Assembly (NCBI RefSeq): GCF_014639535.1
Contig: NZ_BMGA01000001.1
Location: forward strand, 992,001 to 1,056,000
Reading direction: 5' to 3'
DNA: 64,000 bases
Origin: Flavobacterium palustre
GTDB taxonomy: Bacteria; Bacteroidota; Bacteroidia; Flavobacteriales; Flavobacteriaceae
In this document: positions 27,336 through 35,645 of the stretch, piece after piece
How positions within the stretch are numbered: position 1 is the first letter of the stretch
Layout: the number at the start of each line of letters is the position of its first letter
Notes under the pieces: model-generated
Seen by the model: only the letters and a program-made list of their open reading frames with translations
What the model was told of the DNA's origin: nothing
Database searches by the model: none
Position numbers and translations under genes: made by a program

Positions 27336-27371
27336 ATTGCTTCGTTCCGATAGCTATCGGAACGAAGCAAT
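27336..27371. repeat. perfect 36-bp palindrome
   Basis: ATTGCTTCGTTCCGATAG followed at once by its exact reverse complement. It lies 4 bp beyond the gpsA stop codon. It could serve as a terminator for gpsA or be a REP-like element; the GTTCCGA..TCGGAAC core resembles the neighbouring repeat family. Confidence 0.9.
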
Positions 27372-27375
27372 GACA

Positions 27376-28371
27376 TTAATCCAGTTTCTCAGTCAGTTTT
27401 TTAAATACGGTTCTGGCGTTTTTACCTTGGTACAAAATTTCATGAACGGCGTCTATAATTGGCGTTTTGGCACCATAACCCTGATTAAGTTTGTAAGCAC
27501 TTTTAGCGGCATAATAACCTTCGGCAACCATACTCATCTCCATCATCGCACTTTTTACGGTGTAACCTTTCCCAATCATATTTCCGAACATTCTGTTTCT
27601 TGAAAAAACAGAATATCCTGTCACCAACAAATCCCCCAGATAAGCTGAATCATTGATGTTGCGTTTCATCTTGTGGACTTTTCGGATGAATTTCTTCATT
27701 TCGCGAATCGCGTTACTCATCAACACTGATTGGAAATTATCGCCATAGCCTAAACCATGAGCAATTCCGGCTGCAATGGCGTAAATGTTTTTCAGCATCG
27801 CAGCATATTCAGTCCCGATAATGTCATCGGTAATTTTTGTTTTGATGTAGTTCCCAGCAAGATTTTTAGCTACAATTTTTGCTTTTTCGGCGTCGCCACA
27901 AGCAATCGTCAGATAAGACAAACGCTCTAAAGCGACTTCTTCGGCGTGGCAGGGACCGGTGATTACGCCAATATTGTAATAAGGAATGTCGTATTGAAAA
28001 TGAAAATGTTCACCCACAATTAAACTTGTTTCCGGAACAATTCCTTTAATGGCAGAGAAAATGATTTTATCTTTTAGCGAAACGGTCAGTTTTTGTAATT
28101 CGGCGTCTAAAAAGGCAGAAGGAATCGCAAAAATGATGTAGTCAGCATAGGCAACAGCCTCGTTGATATCGTTAGTTAGTTTGAGTTTTTTGGTGTCAAA
28201 TTCTACAGAGCTGATGTAGTTTGGGTTGTGTTTGTGGTTTTTTAAGTGCTCAATTGCCGATTCATTACGCATATACCAGGAAACTTCATCAAGATTTCCA
28301 CAAAGCATTTTTGTAATAGCCGTTGCCCAGCTTCCACCGCCAATTACTGCAAACTTTATATTTTGATTCAT
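27376..28371 (-). CDS. gpsA: NAD(P)H-dependent glycerol-3-phosphate dehydrogenase
   Basis: A 331-residue cytoplasmic enzyme that reduces dihydroxyacetone phosphate to sn-glycerol-3-phosphate for phospholipids. The Rossmann motif is AVIGGGSWATAITKML. ITGPCHAEEVALERL and GTEYAAMLKNIYAIAAGIAHGLGYG carry the family's conserved catalytic lysine region. A C-terminal GpsA helical domain (GDLLVTGYSVFSRNRMFG) follows. Length is normal. It has its own promoter box and no close neighbour on the same strand. Confidence 0.95.
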   Translation of the reverse strand: MNQNIKFAVIGGGSWATAITKMLCGNLDEVSWYMRNESAIEHLKNHKHNPNYISSVEFDTKKLKLTNDINEAVAYADYIIFAIPSAFLDAELQKLTVSLKDKIIFSAIKGIVPETSLIVGEHFHFQYDIPYYNIGVITGPCHAEEVALERLSYLTIACGDAEKAKIVAKNLAGNYIKTKITDDIIGTEYAAMLKNIYAIAAGIAHGLGYGDNFQSVLMSNAIREMKKFIRKVHKMKRNINDSAYLGDLLVTGYSVFSRNRMFGNMIGKGYTVKSAMMEMSMVAEGYYAAKSAYKLNQGYGAKTPIIDAVHEILYQGKNARTVFKKLTEKLD

Positions 28372-28388
28372 TTTTTTAAAAATTTAAT

Positions 28389-28396
28389 CAAAAGTA
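28389..28396 (-). promoter_or_regulatory. -7 promoter box TACTTTTG of gpsA
   Basis: CAAAAGTA on the + strand, 17 bp before the gpsA start on the minus strand. Confidence 0.55.
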
Positions 28397-28580
28397 CTTA
28401 AAAATCCAGTAATGAAGAAAGGCTTATTGATTTAGTCTGAAATTGGGCAAAAAATATTTTAAATTTTTTAAGTGTATCACACAATAAAAAAGAGATGTTT
28501 GGAGTTCTAACTTTTTATGTATTAGGAATTTGTGTTTTTTAATATAGTTAGAATTAGTTAATTTAGTTTTGGTGTTATTT

Positions 28581-28619
28581 AAAAAGGCGTCTAAGAATAG
28601 AATTCGAGACGCCTTTTTT
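28581..28619 (-). terminator. intrinsic terminator after the alcohol dehydrogenase gene
   Basis: AAAAAGGCGTCT (28581-28592) / AGACGCCTTTTTT (28607-28619). It can work in both directions; for the minus-strand gene it gives a stem plus T-run 23 bp after the stop. Confidence 0.8.
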
Positions 28620-28642
28620 GTTATTTAGTAGAAACGAGTTGT

Positions 28643-29800
28643 TTAGTAACTCATTTCTACAATTGCTTTTAGCTTTTCAAGCGTAATATTTTGTCTTTCT
28701 CCCATAGCTTTCCAGCCTCTTTCGTCAAAACGGTTCACGATAAAATCGGCTGTTTTGTTGTAGTTTTCGGTGTATTGTGACAATTTAGTGTCGATTCCCA
28801 TGGTGTGGAAAAATGCCACGGTTTTGTTGATGGCTTCGTTGGCAATTTCGTCAACCGTTCCTTCCAAATTAAAAATACGTTTTCCGTATTGCGCTAATTT
28901 TTCTTTTTTGGTTTCGAATAAAACCCGGTACAAATTAGGGCCAATAATAGCCAATGTTCGGGCGTGATCAATTCCGTACAAAGCTGTTAATTCATGACCA
29001 ATCATGTGGGTTGCCCAGTCAGTTGGAACTCCTTTTGCGATTAATCCGTTTAAAGCCATCGTACAGCTCCACATGAAGTTGGAAGCCAGGGCATAATCGG
29101 AAGGATTTTCAACCACTTTTGGACCAACTTCGATCAGTGTTTGTAAAATTCCTTCGGCAATTCGATCCTGTAAATAACCGTCGTGCGGATAGGTCAAATA
29201 TTGCTCCATAACGTGGGTAAAAGCATCTACAACTCCGTTTTGCAATTGTCTTTTTGGTAAAGATTCAATAACTGTGGGGTCACAAATCGAGAATTGCGGG
29301 AATAAAGCACTTCCACCTGAAGCTAATTTTTCTTGAGTAGCCTCAATTGTAACCACATATCCGGAATTCATTTCGCTTCCCGTTGCAGGAAGTGTTAGAA
29401 TTGTTCCAAAAGGCATCGCATTTTCTTTTATCAGAATATGTTTTTGCAAAATATCAATTGGATTTCCATCAAAATTAACTGCTGCCGAAATGAATTTCAC
29501 GCCGTCAATTACTGATCCGCCACCAACAGCCAGAATAAAATTGATGTTTTCAGTTTTTATAATTTCAACCGCTTTCATCAGAGTTTCAAAATGCGGATTA
29601 GGTTCAATACCTCCAAATTCCACAATTTCAAAACCTTTTAAGTTGTCGATTACTTGTTGGTGAATTCCGTTTTTGAAAATGCTTCCGCCACCGTAAGCCA
29701 ATAATATTTTAGCACCTTGCGGAACTAATTCGGATAGTTTATTGATTTGTCCTTTACCAAAAACTAATTTAGTTGGGTTGTATAATTCGAAGTTTAACAT
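28643..29800 (-). CDS. iron-containing alcohol dehydrogenase (YqhD/BDH-like)
   Basis: A 385-residue group III alcohol dehydrogenase. The NAD(P) site is ILAVGGGSVIDGVKFIS, and FGTILTLPATGSEMN is the family signature. Metal ligands lie in the D-HxxxH-H pattern (DAFTHVMEQYL; ATHMIGHELTALYGIDHART). E. coli YqhD reduces short-chain and toxic aldehydes with NADPH, and this protein has the same length and layout. It starts one base after the stop of the DJ-1/PfpI gene and is surely in its operon, with a divergent LysR gene. Confidence 0.92.
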   Translation of the reverse strand: MLNFELYNPTKLVFGKGQINKLSELVPQGAKILLAYGGGSIFKNGIHQQVIDNLKGFEIVEFGGIEPNPHFETLMKAVEIIKTENINFILAVGGGSVIDGVKFISAAVNFDGNPIDILQKHILIKENAMPFGTILTLPATGSEMNSGYVVTIEATQEKLASGGSALFPQFSICDPTVIESLPKRQLQNGVVDAFTHVMEQYLTYPHDGYLQDRIAEGILQTLIEVGPKVVENPSDYALASNFMWSCTMALNGLIAKGVPTDWATHMIGHELTALYGIDHARTLAIIGPNLYRVLFETKKEKLAQYGKRIFNLEGTVDEIANEAINKTVAFFHTMGIDTKLSQYTENYNKTADFIVNRFDERGWKAMGERQNITLEKLKAIVEMSY

Positions 29801-29801
29801 C

Positions 29802-30551
29802 TTATTTTTGAGTGTTTAATTGTTGTAATAATTTTTGTGCTACCAGTTTGGATGAAGCCGGATTTTGACCGGTGATTAACAATCCGTCTTCGACAGCATA
29901 CGGCTGCCAGTTTTCGGTTTTAGAATAAATACCACCGTGTGCCTGAAGTACTTCTTCCAGTAAAAAAGGAACGACATTAGTCAATCCTACCGCAGCTTCT
30001 TCGGTGTTTGAAAAGCCGGTCAGTTTTTTTCCTTTGACTAAATATTCCTCGTTTATTTTTACATCTTTTAGTACCGCGGGAGCGTGACAAACAAAAGCAA
30101 TCGGTTTGTTATGATTGTAGAAGGATGCAATCAATGCAATCGAATTTCTGTCTTTTGTCAAATCCCATAATGGTCCGTGTCCGCCAGGGTAGAAAACAGC
30201 GTCGTAATCAGACTCTTTAACATTAGCTAATTTTAGCGTATGTTTTAATTTATTTAATAACGCAGTGTCGGCATCAAATCTTTTAGTGTCTTCAGTAGCC
30301 GATGCAGGATCAGCACTTCTTGGGTCAATTGGCGGTTGTCCGCCCAGCGGAGTCGCAATGTCAATTTGAATTCCTTTATCGGCTAATTCATAATATGGGG
30401 CAGCCAATTCTTCGGTCCAAAATCCGGTTTTTTCTCCTGTGTTTCCTAGTTTATCGTGACTGGTAACTACAAATAATACTTTTTTTTGAGCTGAAACAGA
30501 ACTGTTCAATACGGTGAATGCTACAATTGCAAGTAATGCTATTTTTTTCAT
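29802..30551 (-). CDS. exported DJ-1/PfpI-family protein
   Basis: A 249-residue member of the DJ-1/PfpI superfamily (Hsp31-like branch). An N-terminal signal peptide ends near SVSAQ, so it probably works in the periplasm, which is unusual for the family. The nucleophile elbow is AFVCHAPAVL, and the paired Glu is in GFWTEELAAPYYEL. DAVFYPGGHGPLWDL matches the Hsp31 oxyanion loop. Relatives are glutathione-independent glyoxalases or deglycase/chaperones. With the downstream aldehyde reductase it suggests reactive-aldehyde detoxification (inference). Confidence 0.87.
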   Translation of the reverse strand: MKKIALLAIVAFTVLNSSVSAQKKVLFVVTSHDKLGNTGEKTGFWTEELAAPYYELADKGIQIDIATPLGGQPPIDPRSADPASATEDTKRFDADTALLNKLKHTLKLANVKESDYDAVFYPGGHGPLWDLTKDRNSIALIASFYNHNKPIAFVCHAPAVLKDVKINEEYLVKGKKLTGFSNTEEAAVGLTNVVPFLLEEVLQAHGGIYSKTENWQPYAVEDGLLITGQNPASSKLVAQKLLQQLNTQK

Positions 30552-30609
30552 AAGATTAATTTTTAGGCGAATTTACAACCAAAGTGATATTTGTAAAAAT
30601 AAATTAAAC

Positions 30610-30617
30610 TATGTTTG
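30610..30617 (+). promoter_or_regulatory. -7 promoter box TATGTTTG of the LysR gene
   Basis: A perfect box about 20 bp before ATG 30637, in the divergent gap shared with the DJ-1 gene. Confidence 0.55.
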
Positions 30618-30636
30618 TGATAAAAATATTTATATC

Positions 30637-31533
30637 ATGGTTAATCTGGAATGGTACAGAACTTTTAAATCAGTGTATAAAAATGGTAATTTTTCAGTGG
30701 CTGCCAAAGAATTGTTCATCAGTCAGCCAGCAGTTAGTCAGCAAATTTCTATGCTGGAAGCTCATGTGGGTTATAAATTATTTAATCGAAAATCAAAAGG
30801 AGTTGAAGCGACAGAATATGCCAAGTTACTCAACAATTTAATTATTGACGCATTGGATCGTTTGGAAAATGTTGAAAATGGATTTAGGTCTAAAGTTCAG
30901 AATTCGAATCGATTAATATCTATTGGTATTTCAAAGAATCTTTTTAACAGTTTGGGTAATGGCTTAATTTCAAAGTTTGATTTTATAGATTTTACATTCT
31001 CTGAAAATGAAATGCTTTTTGAATTGATAGATTCTAAAAAACTTGATTTTGCCATTGTTTCTAAGCGATTTGATACTTTCGATACGGTTTATGAACTAGT
31101 TGGGAAAATGAAATTAGTTATGATGACTTCCGTCCAACAGGACATAACAGAATTCAATCAGAAATTGCATTCTAATGACCTCATTGAAATAGAGCAGTGG
31201 TTAAATGAGCAAAAATGGTACAGTCATGATGCAAGAATACCACACATAAAATCCTTTTGGTTACACGCATTTAATAAAAAAAGACCCTCGATGATACCTA
31301 ATTATATTATTCCTTCAGCCTACGAAATGCTTGAAATACTGTCAAAAAATTCAGGTGTTGCAATAACCTGGAATTGTAATGCTAAACAGTTTATTAAAGA
31401 AAATAAATTAAAATTGTTATGGGAAAATGATAAGATGCCGGAAGTTGATGTTTTTTTATTAACAGCTAAAAATAATAATCTGAACGCTTTTTTTGAGATA
31501 ATTTCTCAAGAATTAAAAGAAGTATTAAGCTAG
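30637..31533 (+). CDS. LysR-family transcriptional regulator
   Basis: About 298 residues. The N-terminal winged HTH is classical: NLEWYRTFKSVYKNGNFSVA, then AAKELFISQPAVSQQISMLE and LFNRKSKGVEATEYAKLL. A periplasmic-binding-protein-like effector domain follows. It is divergent from the DJ-1/alcohol dehydrogenase operon, the usual place for a LysR activator of that operon. The start at 30637 fits the HTH and the promoter box. Its stop nearly touches the convergent nadD stop. Confidence 0.92.
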   Translation: MVNLEWYRTFKSVYKNGNFSVAAKELFISQPAVSQQISMLEAHVGYKLFNRKSKGVEATEYAKLLNNLIIDALDRLENVENGFRSKVQNSNRLISIGISKNLFNSLGNGLISKFDFIDFTFSENEMLFELIDSKKLDFAIVSKRFDTFDTVYELVGKMKLVMMTSVQQDITEFNQKLHSNDLIEIEQWLNEQKWYSHDARIPHIKSFWLHAFNKKRPSMIPNYIIPSAYEMLEILSKNSGVAITWNCNAKQFIKENKLKLLWENDKMPEVDVFLLTAKNNNLNAFFEIISQELKEVLS

Positions 31534-31534
31534 T

Positions 31535-32128
31535 TTACTTTTTATAAAACAAATTATGGTCAATATATGCCCAAACTTTAGAGGGAACCAAAGGGCGGAT
31601 ATTTTTACCTAACTTGATGTTTTCCCGAATAAAAGTCGAAGAAATTTCTACCACAGGAGCGTCAATAAGGTGAATTTTGGGATGATTTTTGTCCCCAAAA
31701 GTCGGGACTAAATTCTCTTCTTCTGTTGAAATTCGTGGATAAACGTAAATTTCGTGATGTGCCAGAATGGTTTCGTAGTTTTTCCATTTATGCAATGATT
31801 TCAGATTGTCTTCGCCCATGATCAAAGAGAATTCATGATGCGGATATTTTTCCTCCAGATGCACTAAAGTAGTTACGGTATAATTGGGTTGCGGCAGTTT
31901 GAATTCAATATCGGATGGTTTGATTTTAGGATAATCCTCTGTGGCGAGATACACCATTTGCAGGCGATGGTAATCATCAAGCAAAGTACTTTTCTTCTTC
32001 AACGGATTGTGTGGCGTAACCACCATCCACACCTGATCCAGGTTAGTATGCTCCGCCATGTGATTAGCAATAATCAAATGCCCAATATGAATGGGGTTAA
32101 AAGTGCCAAAATACAGTCCGATTTTCAT
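31535..32128 (-). CDS. nadD: nicotinate-nucleotide adenylyltransferase
   Basis: A 197-residue enzyme that makes nicotinic acid adenine dinucleotide in NAD synthesis. The nucleotidyltransferase motif is GTFNPIHIGHLIIANHM, and the C-terminal ISSTFIREN is the second signature. DNLKSLHKWKNYE is typical of NadD. The start at 32128 is preferred over an ATG nine codons upstream. It follows gmk on the same strand after a repeat-rich 100-bp gap. Confidence 0.95.
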   Translation of the reverse strand: MKIGLYFGTFNPIHIGHLIIANHMAEHTNLDQVWMVVTPHNPLKKKSTLLDDYHRLQMVYLATEDYPKIKPSDIEFKLPQPNYTVTTLVHLEEKYPHHEFSLIMGEDNLKSLHKWKNYETILAHHEIYVYPRISTEEENLVPTFGDKNHPKIHLIDAPVVEISSTFIRENIKLGKNIRPLVPSKVWAYIDHNLFYKK

Positions 32129-32141
32129 ATCATTTTGTTTC

Positions 32142-32222
32142 GCAAAGATTCGCAAAGATTTTCAGGAAGATTCACAAAATTTTTTGTGTATCTCTGTGTT
32201 TCTCTTAGCGAATCTTTGTGTA
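32142..32222. repeat. inverted repeats, CGCAAAGATT family, between gmk and nadD
   Basis: Two tandem CGCAAAGATT units are followed after ~60 bp by GCGAATCTTTGTG, their complement. An inner CACAAAAT/TTTTTTGTG pair adds a second hairpin. Confidence 0.65.
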
Positions 32223-32228
32223 ATAACT

Positions 32229-32801
32229 CTATTTGTTTACAAAATCACTCACTAATTGAGTTGCTTCTTTCAAAGCCACTTCCAAATCATAATTTTTAAT
32301 AATGACATCAAATTGCGGAGCGGTAGCCAGTTCTACGTGCGCTTTGGCAATACGCATATTGATTTTGTCTTCGCTTTCGGTAGAGCGTTCTTTCAAACGT
32401 CTTTTGAGTTCGTCAACACTTGGTGGTTTTACAAAAACGGCCAAAGTTTCTTCCGGGAATTTGTGTTTGATACGCAATCCTCCGGCAACATCAATGTCAA
32501 AAATTACGTTTTTACCCAAAGCCCAGATGCGTTCTACTTCGCTTTTTAAAGTTCCGTAAAAGTTATCTCTGTAAACCTCTTCCCATTCTACAAAATCTTC
32601 GTGTTTGATATGGTTTTTAAATTCTTCCAAAGAGATAAAATAATAATCCTTGCCATTTACTTCTTCACCTCTGGCTGCGCGTGTTGCAGCCGAAATTGAA
32701 AACTCCAGATTTAAGTCTGGCTGTTTCAATAAATGCCTAACTATAGTTGTTTTTCCCGAACCTGACGGCGCTGAGAATACGATTAATTTTCCTTTTTTCA
32801 T
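32229..32801 (-). CDS. gmk: guanylate kinase
   Basis: A 190-residue enzyme that phosphorylates GMP to GDP. The P-loop is FSAPSGSGKTTIVRHL, and the GMP-binding region SAATRAARGEEVNGKDYYF follows. ERSTESEDKINMRI is the lid. The start at 32801 (MKKGKLIVF) is chosen over an ATG 12 codons upstream because it is the family's usual N-terminus. It is part of the yicC-gmk-nadD run. Confidence 0.96.
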   Translation of the reverse strand: MKKGKLIVFSAPSGSGKTTIVRHLLKQPDLNLEFSISAATRAARGEEVNGKDYYFISLEEFKNHIKHEDFVEWEEVYRDNFYGTLKSEVERIWALGKNVIFDIDVAGGLRIKHKFPEETLAVFVKPPSVDELKRRLKERSTESEDKINMRIAKAHVELATAPQFDVIIKNYDLEVALKEATQLVSDFVNK

Positions 32802-32905
32802 TGTCTGCTGAATAATTGAGTTCAGTTTTTTTGCCACTACTTCACGAATGATTTTTTCAATAATAAAACCAAATTGATTTTAATTCGTGTATTCGTGGCT
32901 ATATA

Positions 32906-33766
32906 TTACAACACGTTTAAAACCTGTTCTTTAATTTTTTCTAATTCGTCTTTCATCATAACGACTAATTTTTGCATTTGTGCGTGATTGGATTTTGATC
33001 CCATGGTATTGATTTCACGTCCCATTTCCTGAGTGATGAAACCTAATTTTCTACCATTGGCTTCCGTTCCTTTTATGGTTTCCAGGAAATAATCCAAATG
33101 GTTAGTCAAACGCACTTTTTCTTCGGTGATATCTAATTTTTCAAGATAATAGATTAATTCCTGCTCAAAACGGTTTTCGTCAACGTTTACTTTTAATTCG
33201 TCTATAGCAGTTTGCAAACGGTCTTTGATGTTTTGAACACGTTCCGGATCAAGAGCCAGAGCATCATTCATATATTGACGAATATTGCTGATTCGCAACT
33301 GAAATTCTTTTTCAAGAGAAACACCTTCGTCTTTTCTAAAAGAAAGAATGTTGTTCAAACTCTCGTTGATAACTTCTTTTATCTGATTCCATTCGTTTTC
33401 GTCAATTTCTTCTCTTTCTACTTTCATGGTATCGGGCATACGCACGGCCATTTTCATCAATTCGGTTTCATCGGCATTGGCATAGACTTCTCTTAATTGA
33501 CTGATGTAAGCTTTTACGATTGGGACATTGACTTTCGTCGAAGTTTGCTCGGCAGTACTTTCGATAAAAATAGAAAAATCTACTTTTCCTCTTTCTAATG
33601 TTGCCGAAATTTGTGTACGCAATCCCAGTTCCATTTCGCGGTAAAGCGAAGGCATTCGCACATTTAAGTCTAAGCCTTTACTATTTAAAGATTTGACTTC
33701 GACTGTTATTTTTTTTGTTGGTAATTGCAAAGTGGCTTTACCAAAACCGGTCATGGATTGTATCAT
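32906..33766 (-). CDS. YicC/YloC family endoribonuclease-like protein
   Basis: A 286-residue member starting with the family signature MIQSMTGFGKA. The C-terminal DUF1732 part contains GREINTMGSKSNHAQMQKLV. E. coli YicC is an RNase-associated protein that helps degrade the RyhB sRNA, and B. subtilis YloC is an endoribonuclease. The gene lies ahead of gmk, the common Bacteroidota order, with its own promoter box. Confidence 0.93.
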   Translation of the reverse strand: MIQSMTGFGKATLQLPTKKITVEVKSLNSKGLDLNVRMPSLYREMELGLRTQISATLERGKVDFSIFIESTAEQTSTKVNVPIVKAYISQLREVYANADETELMKMAVRMPDTMKVEREEIDENEWNQIKEVINESLNNILSFRKDEGVSLEKEFQLRISNIRQYMNDALALDPERVQNIKDRLQTAIDELKVNVDENRFEQELIYYLEKLDITEEKVRLTNHLDYFLETIKGTEANGRKLGFITQEMGREINTMGSKSNHAQMQKLVVMMKDELEKIKEQVLNVL

Positions 33767-33786
33767 ATTGTTTCTTAAAAAGTGCT

Positions 33787-33794
33787 CAAAGATA
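33787..33794 (-). promoter_or_regulatory. -7 promoter box TATCTTTG of yicC-gmk-nadD
   Basis: CAAAGATA on the + strand, 20 bp before the YicC start. Confidence 0.65.
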
Positions 33795-33947
33795 GGAAAA
33801 AGTATTCAGTAGGCAGTCTTTAACAGGCAGCCGGAAAAAACCATTTTTATAATCTAAATTTCACCATTAAGAAATTAAGGAAAATAAGTTTTAATACTCT
33901 GAAATCCTTAATGGTTTAAAACTTTGAAATTGTCTTTATTGAGTATA

Positions 33948-34304
33948 TTATTTTTCCAATGCTTTCATTACCTGAAGAATATTTTGCTGGCTGTTACCAA
34001 TGAAAATTTTTCCATCAATAATAAACACGGGACGGCTCAGGAAGGTGTAATGTTCCAGAATGTATTTTTTAAAATCGACTTCGGTTAGAGATTGGTCTTT
34101 TAAACCCATCGATTTGTACAATTGAGCTTTTTTGCTAAAAAGTGCTTCGTAACTTCCCGAAAGCTGGTACATTTCTTCTAATTCTGCTTCGGTGATTGGA
34201 TTCTGTTTGATGTCATGAAAAACAAGATTGTTGTTTTCCGGCAATGATTTGATGATTTTTCGACAGGTATCGCAGGAAGCGAGATAGTATATTTTGTTAG
34301 CCAT
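33948..34304 (-). CDS. ArsC/Spx-like thioredoxin-fold protein
   Basis: A 118-residue arsenate-reductase-family protein. It opens IYYLASCDTCRKIIKSLPE with a CxxC-like pair, SCDTC. FLSRPVFIIDGKIFIGN carries the cis-proline and Arg region of ArsC/Spx folds. True ArsC has a single cysteine motif with three arginines; here the function is not assured, since YffB/Spx-type proteins share this layout. Monocistronic. Confidence 0.82.
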   Translation of the reverse strand: MANKIYYLASCDTCRKIIKSLPENNNLVFHDIKQNPITEAELEEMYQLSGSYEALFSKKAQLYKSMGLKDQSLTEVDFKKYILEHYTFLSRPVFIIDGKIFIGNSQQNILQVMKALEK

Positions 34305-34352
34305 AATTTTATTTCTTTATGCAAAGAAAAATCATTTACGACGTTAAATGTG

Positions 34353-34360
34353 TATTTTTA
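34353..34360 (+). promoter_or_regulatory. -7-like box TATTTTTA of the DinB gene
   Basis: TATTTTTACGC, about 25 bp before ATG 34386. The same extended string precedes lspA (54618) and pgi (63608). Confidence 0.4.
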
Positions 34361-34385
34361 CGCGAAATTTTACAAATTCAATACA

Positions 34386-34841
34386 ATGAAAGAGATTTTA
34401 GAGATTACAAAAACCAGTAGAAATATGGTTTCTAAATTGATTCAGGGATATACTTTAGAGCAATTGAACAAAGTACCTGCAGGTTTTAAAAACAATTTAA
34501 TTTGGAATGTGGCGCATATTGTGGTTACGCAACAATTATTGGTGTATAAACTGGCTGGTTTACCCGTGATGGTTTCTGAGGAATTGATCGAAAAATACAA
34601 AAAAGGAACGCAAACCGAGCATGTGGCTACTCAGGAAGAAGTTGATGAAATTTTGTCTTTATTGCATTCGACCATTGAGCAAACAGAGAAAGATGTTGAG
34701 AATAATTTGTTCCAAAATTTTTCAGAATACCCAACATCTACAGGATTTGTATTAAAAAACAATGAGGATTCGATGCGATTTAATAATTTCCACGAAGGAA
34801 TTCATATAGGAGTAATTTTAGCTATTCGAAAATTGGTTTAG
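34386..34841 (+). CDS. DinB-like four-helix protein
   Basis: About 151 residues in the DinB/YfiT fold. The LIWNVAHIVVTQQLLVYKLAG helix carries the first metal histidine, and FHEGIHIGVILAIRKLV at the end carries the HxxxH pair. Family members bind metal and may act as thiol-dependent transferases. The start at 34386 fits the fold; the upstream in-frame ATG would run through the promoter box. Confidence 0.82.
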   Translation: MKEILEITKTSRNMVSKLIQGYTLEQLNKVPAGFKNNLIWNVAHIVVTQQLLVYKLAGLPVMVSEELIEKYKKGTQTEHVATQEEVDEILSLLHSTIEQTEKDVENNLFQNFSEYPTSTGFVLKNNEDSMRFNNFHEGIHIGVILAIRKLV

Positions 34842-34870
34842 TACTTCGAAAGTAAAAATTATCGATAATT

Positions 34871-34896
34871 GAAGAGCTTCCGTTTGGAGGCTCTTC
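34871..34896. terminator. hairpin between convergent genes
   Basis: GAAGAGC (34871-34877) / GCTCTTC (34890-34896) abut the stop codon of the minus-strand lipoprotein gene. It is probably a shared terminator. Confidence 0.6.
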
Positions 34897-35637
34897 TTAT
34901 TTTGTAACCAGATAGTCGTTAGCTTCTTCGTATTTAATCAGCAAATCTCTCGATCCGTCGGCATAAGATGCAATTTCGTAGGGATTGTAATGCAGTAGAA
35001 TGCCTTCGTTAGTAAAAAAGATGTTTTGTGCTATCTGAAAAACGTCATCTTCAAACTGCATTCCGGTACTGTTTATGGCTTGGTCTCTCGGAATCTTATA
35101 TTGATTTCTGAATTTTGTTTCTGCAAAAACTTTAAAGAGTTTCCAGTTTTTAAATAATTTTTCGTTTGGAATCTGTTTGCCTGTTTTTGGGTCAAATAGC
35201 AAAGAACGCAAGCCTCCATAGCCATGAGCTCCACCGGTAAAGGTATAATGCTGGATTTCGATATTTAAAATATTTTCCGAACGGTATTTTACTTTTCCTT
35301 CGATGGTAGCTTCCCAGCCAAAATGATCCTGAGGAAAATCTTTTTTTATTTTTTCGTATGCCTGGATAAAAGAAGCAGCCAGTTGGTTATAGTCTTTTGA
35401 ATTGTTGGGTTTTTCTTCAAAATTAACTATTGATTTAACAGCAGCAAAAACGCTGTTGTTGATGCTGTCGGCAATGCTGTTCTTATTTTGGGCAACAGGA
35501 ATTTTTAATTGAATTGTCGGACAGTTTTTGGTGCAGTCTAATGTTGTCTTTTTTTCAAAAGATTGTACTTCAAAAGTGAGTTCTTGGGAACAACTGATGC
35601 ACAATAAGAATAATATAAAAACGATGCTGTATTTCAT
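34897..35637 (-). CDS. DUF3298/DUF4163 lipoprotein
   Basis: About 246 residues with lipobox CISC near residue 17. The IQHYTFTGGAHGYGGLRSLLFD motif is the signature of DUF3298/PdaC-SigV C-terminal domains, and the earlier part matches DUF4163. Such proteins bind peptidoglycan or are envelope stress proteins in Firmicutes; in Bacteroidota their function is unknown. The start at 35637 is chosen for its lipoprotein signal. It sits 8 bp from the next gene and is probably cotranscribed. Confidence 0.84.
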   Translation of the reverse strand: MKYSIVFILFLLCISCSQELTFEVQSFEKKTTLDCTKNCPTIQLKIPVAQNKNSIADSINNSVFAAVKSIVNFEEKPNNSKDYNQLAASFIQAYEKIKKDFPQDHFGWEATIEGKVKYRSENILNIEIQHYTFTGGAHGYGGLRSLLFDPKTGKQIPNEKLFKNWKLFKVFAETKFRNQYKIPRDQAINSTGMQFEDDVFQIAQNIFFTNEGILLHYNPYEIASYADGSRDLLIKYEEANDYLVTK

Positions 35638-35645
35638 TTCGTCTG

